Shown here one piece after another: positions 25,679 through 33,592 of a DNA stretch of 64,000 bases. The stretch's first letter is position 1. The number at the start of each line of letters is the position of its first letter. Below the pieces are notes generated by a model. That model had not been told where the DNA came from and ran no database searches. It saw only the letters and a list, made by a program, of their open reading frames with translations. The DNA lies in assembly GCF_024741135.1 (NCBI RefSeq), contig NZ_JANSUY010000001.1, forward strand, positions 434,001 to 498,000, written 5' to 3'. A program made the translations under genes and the position numbers. The stretch comes from Aquiflexum gelatinilyticum. Its GTDB lineage: Bacteria; Bacteroidota; Bacteroidia; Cytophagales; Cyclobacteriaceae.

Positions 25679-27259
25679 ATGAAAACCCCAAGCATAGAAG
25701 TAAAACCATGTCTAATCCGTGACCTTTTTGCAGCAATATTTTTTACCTTATTATTTGGCTGCAAAAATGAAAATACCGGCCAAACTGAGAAGCGTATGCT
25801 ACCCAACATTGTCATCATTTATTTGGATGATTTGGGATATGGTGATCTAAGCGCTTACGGTGCCACCGAATTGCAGACTCCCAATATGGACGGGTTGGCC
25901 AATGAAGGCATGAAGTTCACCAATACCTATGCCACCTCCGCTACTTGTACGCCAAGCAGGTATGCATTGCTGACAGGGATTTATCCATGGAGAAATGAAA
26001 ATGCAAAGATCCTACCAGGAACCGCTCCACTTTTGATCGGAGTTGATCAGATGACCGTTCCCAAAATGTTGAAAACCAAAGGTTACCATACCGGAATTGT
26101 AGGCAAATGGCACTTGGGCCTGGGTGAAGGAAATGTGGATTGGAATCAGCGCGTTTCACCCGGACCCAATGAGGTTGGGTTTGATTATGCCTATATCATG
26201 GCTGCGACGCAGGATCGGGTACCGACCGTTTATATAGAAAATGGACTAGTAGTCGGTTTGGAAGCCGATGATCCCATTTTGGTGGAATATGACAAAAACT
26301 TTGAAGGTGAACCAACGGGTTTGGACAATCCTGAACTGATCAAAATGAAATGGCATCACGGCCATAACAACAGCATTGTCAACGGTATCCCACGGATCGG
26401 TTTTATGAAAGGAGGAGAAAAAGCCAAATGGGTAGATGAGGATATGGCAGACCATTTTCTGATCAAAGCCCAGGAGTATATCCGTGAAAGGAAAAATGAA
26501 GAAAATCCATTTTTCCTTTATTTCGCGATGCAGCAGCCACATGTGCCCAGAACTCCTCACCCGAGATTTGTAGGAAAATCAGGAATGGGTCCAAGGGGAG
26601 ACGTGATTTTGGAAGCTGACTGGGCCATTGGGGAATTGCTGAAGACTTTGGAAGAAGCAGGAATTTTGGAAAATACCATGGTGATCTTTTCATCTGACAA
26701 TGGGCCTGTTCTGAATGATGGTTACTACGATGAAGCTGTAGAGAAAATAGGAAACCATAAGCCTGCAGGAATCCTGAGAGGGGGGAAGTACAGCCTTTTT
26801 GAAGCAGGAACCAAGGTTCCATTTATGACCTATTGGAAAGGGAAAATCAAACCCGGGGTTTCTGATGCCTTGGTATCACAATTGGATTTGTTCGCTTCCT
26901 TGTCCAAGCTTGTCGGAAGTGATATTGCCGCCGAAGACAGCAAGGACATGCTGTCAGTGCTGATGGGAGAAACAAATCAGGGAAGAGAAGAATTGATTTT
27001 GGAGGCCACCACCAAAACTGCCCTTCGTAGCGGAGATTATATCATGATACCTCCTTATCAAGGTCCTGCAGTAAATCAATCCGTCAATATAGAACTGGGA
27101 AATGATATTGAATACCAACTCTATAACCTCAAGTCAGATCCCGGCCAAAAAAACAACATTGCTTCAACAGAACCCGAAATGCTTGAGAAACTGAAGAAAA
27201 GATTTGAAGAATTGAGAGGTATCGGAACCGGAAATATTGAACAATTGGAATTGAAATAA
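25679..27259 (+). CDS. Sulfatase (arylsulfatase family S1)
   Basis: 526 residues with a probable lipoprotein signal (TLLFGC, Cys28). The formylglycine motif C-x-P-S-R is present as CTPSR (Cys90), followed by LLTG. Metal ligands are visible in YLDDLGYGD (Asp50, Asp51) and FSSDNGP. A maturase (anaerobic anSME-type or FGE) is needed to convert Cys90; none lies in the window. The enzyme cleaves sulfate esters, probably from polysaccharides in the periplasm or at the surface. Its only close neighbour is the T9SS plug gene 121 bp upstream. The substrate is unknown. Confidence 0.92.
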   Translation: MKTPSIEVKPCLIRDLFAAIFFTLLFGCKNENTGQTEKRMLPNIVIIYLDDLGYGDLSAYGATELQTPNMDGLANEGMKFTNTYATSATCTPSRYALLTGIYPWRNENAKILPGTAPLLIGVDQMTVPKMLKTKGYHTGIVGKWHLGLGEGNVDWNQRVSPGPNEVGFDYAYIMAATQDRVPTVYIENGLVVGLEADDPILVEYDKNFEGEPTGLDNPELIKMKWHHGHNNSIVNGIPRIGFMKGGEKAKWVDEDMADHFLIKAQEYIRERKNEENPFFLYFAMQQPHVPRTPHPRFVGKSGMGPRGDVILEADWAIGELLKTLEEAGILENTMVIFSSDNGPVLNDGYYDEAVEKIGNHKPAGILRGGKYSLFEAGTKVPFMTYWKGKIKPGVSDALVSQLDLFASLSKLVGSDIAAEDSKDMLSVLMGETNQGREELILEATTKTALRSGDYIMIPPYQGPAVNQSVNIELGNDIEYQLYNLKSDPGQKNNIASTEPEMLEKLKKRFEELRGIGTGNIEQLELK

Positions 27260-27267
27260 ACCTTCGA

Positions 27268-27322
27268 TAAAAAAAAATTAAGGGCCAAGGATAGCGTACT
27301 CTCATCCACTGTCAATGGCCCT
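27268..27322 (-). terminator. Rho-independent terminator of the pilus operon
   Basis: On the minus strand, AGGGCCA pairs with TGGCCCT, with a GGAT/ATCC inner stem, and is followed by TTAATTTTTTTTT. It lies 26 bp after the usher stop codon. An additional small palindrome CGGGAAA-ATA-TTTCCCG (27325-27341) sits between them. Confidence 0.8.
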
Positions 27323-27347
27323 CTCGGGAAAATATTTCCCGATTGCC

Positions 27348-30020
27348 TTAATTGGATTCCAATGTTGAAAGTTCGAAATTCAAACCTTCAACATAATCCC
27401 CTTCAGCAAGGGCCTTGATTTCAAACTCGAGGACTTTTTGGACTATTCTTGCCTGCATGAAATCCAACTGTGCTTCGTCAATTTCTAGTGTGTATTTGCC
27501 GGGAAGGAGGGAGTAAGTGTAGAATCCACCATCAGAGAAGGTCCGGATTGTTTCCAAAACATTCTCTTCCCCTGATTTTTTGAGGTGTATTCTCAAACCC
27601 CCAAGACCCTCTTGCCCTCCGTTCTTGTGAATGATTGCCATGCCTTCAATCATTCCTGTTCTATACAAAGGGATATCTATTTGTTTATATCTGTTGGGTT
27701 CAGCCACCAGATTAAAGCTGGTTACTTTTGGGGCAAGTGTTGGGTCAGGCAAAGCATTGATATCTATAGTCATCTTATAAGTCCAATAGTTTTGGAGTTG
27801 AGACATTCTCAGGATACCATCTGATCCTAAAAGCATATTGGCAGATCTATCTAATTGTACCGCTTTTGCGGGTATGATTTCTTCGCCTTTGTCATATTTT
27901 TCATTGTTGTTTTGGTCAATAAACATCCGGACGGAAATACCCGATCTTCCCACCTGATCCCTGTTTGAAGGCAAAAGGATTTTTCCCGCAGGATCGAATC
28001 CCAATGAACCACTAAAGCTTTGCCTTGCAGAATAAGTATTACCCCTTTTGTTAAATTGTGAGGATGTCCGGACAGCTGTAAAATCATACAGGAAACCAAT
28101 CTGCATTTGACCTAGTCCTTTTACTAAATCCCGGTCATATCCGAGGGTTAACCTGCCGAACTTAAACAGGGTTTGGGATAAAAGCATGTTCAAAGCCAAA
28201 GGTGCATTTCTGTTGAAATCATACCTCATCTGACCTCTTAAAAACATCCCTCTTACAAAAACCGGTAGACTTGGGCTTCTTGGGAGCATATATGTGAGGG
28301 AAGATGTAAGCAAGCTTTTGGCATTCCAAGATTCATCTTCGCTGATTTTGTAGGCTCCGCTGAGGTCACCCCGATAATTTAATCTTGCACTTACTCTGCC
28401 AAGCTGTGTATTGAAATCACCCTGAAAATTGCTTCTAAAGCCACCTTCAAGCCAAATTTTTTCTCCGGAAACTCTGATTCCGGTAAACTTTCCAAAAAGT
28501 TTGAAAGGTAAAAAGACATTTAGATTGGCATCCCGGAACTGGCCTTCCCGTGTAAATTCGCTTTGACCTTTATATTCTGTAAACTGGGTGCTGATATTTA
28601 CATTGTTGGCATAAAAAACACTTCCTGAGGCCCTGTAATATCTGTCGGGAATTACATCCACATTGAATAAATATTGTTGGAAAATACGTGTTGAAATTCC
28701 ATAGTAATTGGATTTCTTTTTTTCGCCAAATGCATTGCCATAATCTATCCCTGCCTTAACTGTTATGGCATTGGACAGGCCTATTGCAATATCTCCATGT
28801 GTTGCCAAAGAGGTTGAAAGGCTATCCAAACCATTTCCTAGGTATCCAGTCTGGAGATTATAGGTTACAAATCCTTTTGGAAGAAATGTAAATGGAATCT
28901 GATACTGCCTGTCTTGTATGATGACATCGCCACTTGGAGTATAGATCCTGATGGATAGAAAGGTAGTTCCAAAGGAAATTGGGGCATTGAAACGGTAATA
29001 TCCAACCTCATCTGCTCTGGTGAAATCGACTAATTGACCGCCGATCAGCAATTCAACTTCTGAATCCGCTTCTGTATACCCATCAATAATAAAAATGTCA
29101 AGTTCCTGACGGGGGAGAACAGGATTGTTACTAATCGATATTCCAGTAAGAGCCATGCTATTGGTTTGACTGCTTGTGTTGATCTGTCCTGCAGTGACCG
29201 TAGTCAGCAATACATTTTTTTCAGGTTTCAAAGCACCAGGCAATACATACCTCCATCTCAGACCTGAATAATCTAAGTTTATGTTTCTTCCATTTTTGAT
29301 TCCGGAAATTGATCCTTCTAAGTCGCCTCCCAAAAACTCCATTCCTGTCCTTAATTGAAAAGAGGTATTGGATCCTTCATTGGATTTGTCATAATTTATG
29401 ACATAATCTAATAGACCAAGACTCAGGAATTTTCTGTTTCTATCAAAAAGCATGGGGACTGACTCGTCCACTCGCCTTCCTGATTCCAGTTTTTTTCTGA
29501 TCATTTCTCTTTTCTGTCTTTCTTCAATTGGAAGTGGATATTCAGATTTAAAGCTGGCAGAAAGGTTTATGATATTGACCATAAAGCGGAGTCCAAAGAT
29601 CCTTAGAAAATAATCGGGGTGGATATATAGATCCATCTCCGCAAAGTAAAATTTGTCAGCAGGTAAGGTTTCTTCCAGACCTTTGATGATGATTTTATTT
29701 TCCAAAGGATCTATGGTCCATGGATTTTTTTTATCTGGAAAAAATCCTTGAAGACCTTTGCCAGAGGGTAGCCGTTCGCTTGGAATATATAATAAGCTTA
29801 AAACTTCACCAACCGGCAAATAGGCCTCATCTCCAAAAAAGAGGGCATTCAAATAGACTTGTCCGGTAGAAGGATGGGAAAGAATAAGCAAAGCTTCTCC
29901 ATCTGGTTCTCGCTGAGCTAATATCGGGCTAGAGAAACCCAATATCAGAAGAAGCAAGGATACAAGAGTGACAGGCTTTGAAATCTTCCACAACCATGTT
30001 GTGAAGGTTTTCAAAATCAA
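27348..30020 (-). CDS. Outer membrane usher-like protein (FimD/PapC type)
   Basis: 890 residues. The frame has a stop codon just upstream and no ATG before the signal peptide (ISKPVTLVSLLLLILGFSSP), so the start must be non-ATG, probably TTG at 30020 or 30014. The order of parts fits chaperone-usher ushers: an N-terminal periplasmic region (about 40-190), a long beta-barrel made of alternating strands (about 195-720) interrupted by a plug-like segment (RQELDIFIIDGY... FIIDGYTEADSEVELLIGG), and C-terminal Ig/CNA-B-like domains (about 725-890, FIDQNNNEKYDKGEE, LRIHLKKSG, GGFYTYSLLPGKYTLEI). It should form the outer-membrane pore through which subunits are assembled. Downstream and convergent to a sulfatase, last gene of the operon. 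Confidence 0.78.
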   Translation of the reverse strand: MILKTFTTWLWKISKPVTLVSLLLLILGFSSPILAQREPDGEALLILSHPSTGQVYLNALFFGDEAYLPVGEVLSLLYIPSERLPSGKGLQGFFPDKKNPWTIDPLENKIIIKGLEETLPADKFYFAEMDLYIHPDYFLRIFGLRFMVNIINLSASFKSEYPLPIEERQKREMIRKKLESGRRVDESVPMLFDRNRKFLSLGLLDYVINYDKSNEGSNTSFQLRTGMEFLGGDLEGSISGIKNGRNINLDYSGLRWRYVLPGALKPEKNVLLTTVTAGQINTSSQTNSMALTGISISNNPVLPRQELDIFIIDGYTEADSEVELLIGGQLVDFTRADEVGYYRFNAPISFGTTFLSIRIYTPSGDVIIQDRQYQIPFTFLPKGFVTYNLQTGYLGNGLDSLSTSLATHGDIAIGLSNAITVKAGIDYGNAFGEKKKSNYYGISTRIFQQYLFNVDVIPDRYYRASGSVFYANNVNISTQFTEYKGQSEFTREGQFRDANLNVFLPFKLFGKFTGIRVSGEKIWLEGGFRSNFQGDFNTQLGRVSARLNYRGDLSGAYKISEDESWNAKSLLTSSLTYMLPRSPSLPVFVRGMFLRGQMRYDFNRNAPLALNMLLSQTLFKFGRLTLGYDRDLVKGLGQMQIGFLYDFTAVRTSSQFNKRGNTYSARQSFSGSLGFDPAGKILLPSNRDQVGRSGISVRMFIDQNNNEKYDKGEEIIPAKAVQLDRSANMLLGSDGILRMSQLQNYWTYKMTIDINALPDPTLAPKVTSFNLVAEPNRYKQIDIPLYRTGMIEGMAIIHKNGGQEGLGGLRIHLKKSGEENVLETIRTFSDGGFYTYSLLPGKYTLEIDEAQLDFMQARIVQKVLEFEIKALAEGDYVEGLNFELSTLESN

Positions 30021-30081
30021 AAGGATTTATATTCGGGGCTGGGTGACTAAGAGTAAGAATTGATTTAAATAATTCCTAAAA

Positions 30082-30903
30082 TCAAAGGATTTGTACAGAA
30101 AACGTTCTGACCAGGGGTGCTGACTGTACCAGGTCTGCAGTGGGGATATCTGACCTTTCAGTTTTGAATAAAACTTCTAAGATATAATTACCCGGCTTGA
30201 TTTCCTCGGGAAGGTTTATTCCAAATGATCTTTTGCCTTCAAAATACAATGCAAGTGTTTGTTGTTGTTCGGTAACGATTTTGCCAGAGGGATCTTTTAG
30301 TACAGCATTGAAGCTACCTAGATATGGGGAATTACCTGCAACTTCAAACTCCGAATTAATCAAAATTGATCCTGATGTTACCTTAGGTTCTATGTGTTTG
30401 ATATCAAGTCCGGTTGATACTGTTCCTGATTTGTAAAACATGGCTATTACCTGCTCAAACTGAAAGGTAACCTGTGTGGCGATTTCAGCTGTGCTTGTTT
30501 GACCAATGTCTGCTGATTGCGCATTGGAAAGGACTTTTACTCGGGTGAAATAAGTGCCTGCTGCTTTGGTTCTGTCAGGCTTTACCTGCAATCTGACCGT
30601 TCGTTGTTGGCCTGGGGCCAAGATAAATGATTTTGGAAATGTTCTTACTCTTTCAGTAAGTCCGTATTGTCCTTCTTTGATGCTGTCAGTATAGACCATG
30701 GATACATTTCCCAATGAATCACTGGCGGGATATCCAAACAAGAAACTGATGTTAACTTCTTGGGGGGTATCAGAACTATTGGACACAAATAGAGTTCCGA
30801 CTCCATAAGCATCGGTAAACACCGTTGTTGGGGCAAGAGATACCTGTGCTGTAGCTCCGAAAGCGAGAAAAGACAGGATGAGCGAGTAGAATAATTTTTT
30901 CAT
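30082..30903 (-). CDS. PapD-like periplasmic chaperone
   Basis: 273 residues from the ATG at 30903, which opens a clear signal peptide (MKKLFYSLILSFLAFGATAQ). Two Ig-like domains follow. In domain one, TLFVSNSSDTPQEVNISF and the F-x-L-x-P-G-x-x-R-x-V-R pattern (KSFILAPGQQRTVRLQV) are the classical chaperone signature: the F-G hairpin and the conserved basic residue that anchors subunit C-termini. Domain two runs from about 140. It should bind the pilin-like subunits encoded upstream in the operon, supply the donor strand and deliver them to the usher, whose gene begins 61 bp downstream. Longer than the usual 220-230 residues. Confidence 0.8.
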   Translation of the reverse strand: MKKLFYSLILSFLAFGATAQVSLAPTTVFTDAYGVGTLFVSNSSDTPQEVNISFLFGYPASDSLGNVSMVYTDSIKEGQYGLTERVRTFPKSFILAPGQQRTVRLQVKPDRTKAAGTYFTRVKVLSNAQSADIGQTSTAEIATQVTFQFEQVIAMFYKSGTVSTGLDIKHIEPKVTSGSILINSEFEVAGNSPYLGSFNAVLKDPSGKIVTEQQQTLALYFEGKRSFGINLPEEIKPGNYILEVLFKTERSDIPTADLVQSAPLVRTFSVQIL

Positions 30904-30960
30904 GAGAGTATTGAAAAAGAACCGGTGGCAATGCTGGATTGCCACCGGGGAGTTGATAAA

Positions 30961-31548
30961 TTAGTTGTAAGTAGCAGTAAGGGTTACAGTACCTGTATAT
31001 GTTCCGGAAGCTTGATCAGAAGCTGCAGTCACTTTGGCACCCACGTATACAACAATTCCATTCTTGGAATCTATAGTGTTTGTTGGGAACTTGTTTGCAG
31101 TTACTCCATCTGCCACAATAGCTGAAAGACTAGAAAACCTTACAGCTGCGGAAGCGTCATCCGGGTCAAGGCCATAACCCACCAAATCATTGGAGCCATC
31201 ATTGAAAGTGATTGCCATAGTGTTTGAACCTCCATCACTCAAAGTACTGATGTCGGTAAAATCCAAGGTAACATCTGAACCTGCACCGGCAAAAACTTTG
31301 AATACACCGACTTGGACACCTGAACCGGATATACCTGCAGAACCTGTGATAGTTCCGTCTATATCTACCGTCTTGACGGTGTTGATCATAACTTGTCCGA
31401 TTTCAAGGTTCCTAAATCCATCTACTGAAATTTGGTCATAAACCTTAGCTCCAACTGATATAGTAGCGTTATCAGTTTGGGCATTTGCTGAGAAACCAAT
31501 TGCTGCGAAAAATGCAACTACGAATGAGAATTTTACTAGATTTTTCAT
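30961..31548 (-). CDS. DUF4402-like pilin subunit, candidate major subunit
   Basis: 195 residues. Signal peptide (MKNLVKFSFVVAFFAAIGFSANAQ). The mature N-terminus ISVGAKVYDQISVDGFRNLEIGQV and the C-terminus SGTYTGTVTLTATYN match the DUF4402 beta-sandwich pattern, with a final G-x-Y-x-G-x-x-x-x-x-x-Y strand. The middle is Gly/Ser/Asp-rich. Small size, signal peptide and position next to a PapD-like chaperone make it a pilus subunit candidate. As it sits next to the chaperone-usher pair and behind its own AT-rich leader, it may be the most abundant subunit. No conserved disulfide cysteines. Confidence 0.7.
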   Translation of the reverse strand: MKNLVKFSFVVAFFAAIGFSANAQTDNATISVGAKVYDQISVDGFRNLEIGQVMINTVKTVDIDGTITGSAGISGSGVQVGVFKVFAGAGSDVTLDFTDISTLSDGGSNTMAITFNDGSNDLVGYGLDPDDASAAVRFSSLSAIVADGVTANKFPTNTIDSKNGIVVYVGAKVTAASDQASGTYTGTVTLTATYN

Positions 31549-31623
31549 GATTTTAATTGTTTTGTTTGTTTTTAATTGTTTTAAATTGTTTTTGTTTTAG
31601 ATAATTTTTAATTATGATTTATT

Positions 31624-32085
31624 TTAAGGGTATTCGATTTTAATTATTAAGGACTTGTTACTTGGGATTCCCAACCACGCTTGGAGAAAGGAAACCTTTG
31701 GACTGATATTTCTAATCAAGAGGTGCCGGTTATCGATCGTTAGCTGATTTGGTCCTGGGAATAATTCCCTTGCTTCCGACAAATCCCAACCCCTCTGATT
31801 GATATAGAATCCTTTTGGTACTTGGCCCTGATTGGTATCCTGATTTTCTATCGAAACCAAAAAACTGAGGTTTTCCATAGATTCCATCGCTATCCAGGTA
31901 ATCGGGATTTGGTCTTGATTGGCATTTCCGGTCATACCACCAAACACTTTTTGTCCGGGATTTTCAGAAAACACCATTCCGGCAGGTATATTGATCCTGA
32001 TATTCAGGAATTGGGCCTGTACCTGAAAGCATAATGCACAAGTCAGGAGAATCATGAGAATGCCAATTTTCATATCAGTTTTCAT
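31624..32085 (-). CDS. Small secreted beta protein, pilus subunit candidate
   Basis: About 154 residues; start either at 32085 (overlapping the previous gene) or at 32073 (TGATATG junction, 1 bp after its stop). Both give the signal peptide MKIGILMILLTCALCFQVQAQ. The mature part, beginning FLNIRINIPAGMVFSE, is mainly beta-prone with no enzymatic motif. It lacks the terminal G-x-Y-x-G signature of DUF4402 but ends in a plausible beta strand (SLIIKIEYP). The tight coupling with the neighbouring subunit gene argues for a structural role in the same fibre. I do not recognise the family. It could be a tip, adaptor or anchor subunit. Confidence 0.55.
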   Translation of the reverse strand: MKTDMKIGILMILLTCALCFQVQAQFLNIRINIPAGMVFSENPGQKVFGGMTGNANQDQIPITWIAMESMENLSFLVSIENQDTNQGQVPKGFYINQRGWDLSEARELFPGPNQLTIDNRHLLIRNISPKVSFLQAWLGIPSNKSLIIKIEYP

Positions 32086-32731
32086 AATTTGAGAAATAAA
32101 CATTCAGTTGGGCTTCAGCTACATAATCCCCCGCCGGGACATCACCGACCGGTCCAAATGAACCATAGATGTACAGGTAAGCTGTTCCTTTTGGTTTTGC
32201 AAAATTTTCATATTCTGGCGTGATGGGAATAGGTGGTGTACCAGCTAGCCTCCTATTGACGGGGAATGTTGCATTGTTGAACCCGTTTGGGATTTCTACC
32301 ACATTTTGTTTGCCTTGGAATTCATTTTGAGCTCCTTGATTGTTGTATGCCATCCTGAAGGAAACCGGAATTGCTCCTTTATTGGGATCTCCGTCCTTGT
32401 ACAAATGGGTAGGTGTGTTGATTTCAACTGTCAAATCATAATTTAAGGGAGCCTCAATCTTGAAAACCAGAGCTTGGTCATCGGAAAGCGCTATATCGAT
32501 TTTTTCAGTTCTGGCTACGATTACTCTTTTTTTGGCATTGAAGGATATCCTGGGATTGACACCGCTTAAAGAGGTTATGATTATATCCTCGCTACCTGTC
32601 CAGGTGCTGAAGCTGATTCTCTGTGCACAAGCACAATCTATAGCATTAAAGATCATCATAATGCACAGGCTCATTATTTTCATCATCGAGGCTATATTTT
32701 GTTTTTTTGTGGTCATGGGTGCTTCTATCAT
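32075..32731 (-). CDS. Secreted pilus subunit-like protein
   Basis: 218 residues from the ATG at 32731; alternatives at 32716 and 32686 all keep the signal peptide MMKIMSLCIMMIFNAIDCACAQ. The mature protein is beta-rich and ends in GDVPAGDYVAEAQLNVYF, resembling the final strand of DUF4402-like pilins. No enzymatic motif. Its stop codon lies 1 bp before, or within, the start of the next subunit gene, so expression is coupled. It lies behind a 358 bp AT-rich gap separating it from the upstream subunit gene. Probably a minor subunit. Confidence 0.6.
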   Translation of the reverse strand: MIEAPMTTKKQNIASMMKIMSLCIMMIFNAIDCACAQRISFSTWTGSEDIIITSLSGVNPRISFNAKKRVIVARTEKIDIALSDDQALVFKIEAPLNYDLTVEINTPTHLYKDGDPNKGAIPVSFRMAYNNQGAQNEFQGKQNVVEIPNGFNNATFPVNRRLAGTPPIPITPEYENFAKPKGTAYLYIYGSFGPVGDVPAGDYVAEAQLNVYFSNYEN

Positions 32732-33089
32732 TTATATTCTTCTTGAGATCGGTTCTTTTTATTTCTGCTGCATTTGAATTGCGGATGTCGCTTACTTGCA
32801 GTAGATCTTTGAAAAGCTTTTTAAAATTCTGATACTTTGAGAAATGTTTTGAAATCTTTTGAAATACAAAATTTGTTATGTAAAAGTATTTTTGATTTAT
32901 TTGAAGTACAAATTATATTTTTGAAAATGCATTTATTTGTATATGAAATGCTTTTATTAAAATTTTTCTTATTTTTTTCAATATATTTATTGACCTCAGT
33001 CGTCTATTTTTCATTTGTTGATTAAAGCGCTGTTTAAAAACCAGCCTCTTTTGATCTATTTGCAAGCATTTTTAATTTCTTTTGGTTTT
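32732..33089. other. 358 bp AT-rich gap inside the operon
   Basis: No reading frame of convincing coding character. Very AT-rich, with recurring TTTGAAAT-like words between 32840 and 32960. No complete TAnnTTTG box and no clean hairpin with a T-run was seen on the minus strand. It may hold an internal promoter or leader for the subunit-chaperone-usher half of the operon. Confidence 0.5.
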
Positions 33090-33590
33090 TTAGATGTATT
33101 CGAACTCCAAAACAAATTCAGATAAATACAGGCCAGGGGTTGCTTCACTGACATCCAGTTCTGACCCCAACCAAACGAAAAGGATCCCACTTGTATTTAG
33201 GGTGACAATAGCTTCCCCGGGGGTGAGTAAGAAACTCTGGGTTTGATTATCTTCATATCCGGCGCTCAAGGAATATTCTGCTAAGATTTTGCCCAGGCCT
33301 TCGTTTTGTTCCTCCAACCATTCAGTTCTCAGGTAGTTTATTTTTATTCTTGTTCCCGGGCTCCCGACGATTTTGAATAATCCCGCATAGCTTGAGAAAA
33401 TAGGAGACACAGAAATTTTTTGATCTATGATCGGAGGGCTTATCAGGTCTAAATCTCTTATTGAAACCATCTGAAGGTTATCCAAGACAGTCGCCGTTGC
33501 TTTGATTTCAACTTTTGCAGTTTGAGCTTTGCTTTGTAGGAAAGCAAGTGGCCCAATGATGAATACAATGAAAAGGGTTAATTTTCTCAT
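33090..33590 (-). CDS. DUF4402-like subunit linked to the T9SS adhesin gene
   Basis: 166 residues from the ATG at 33590, preferred because it opens the signal peptide MRKLTLFIVFIIGPLAFLQSKAQ; the longer frame starts inside the upstream gene. The mature N-terminus KVEIKATATVLDNLQMVSIRDLDL and the C-terminus ATPGLYLSEFVLEFEY fit the DUF4402 pilin-like beta-sandwich. It begins 2 bp after the stop of the 1917-residue T9SS protein, so the two are translationally linked. This physical link is the main evidence that the large protein and the fibre belong together. Confidence 0.68.
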   Translation of the reverse strand: MRKLTLFIVFIIGPLAFLQSKAQTAKVEIKATATVLDNLQMVSIRDLDLISPPIIDQKISVSPIFSSYAGLFKIVGSPGTRIKINYLRTEWLEEQNEGLGKILAEYSLSAGYEDNQTQSFLLTPGEAIVTLNTSGILFVWLGSELDVSEATPGLYLSEFVLEFEYI

Positions 33591-33592
33591 GT

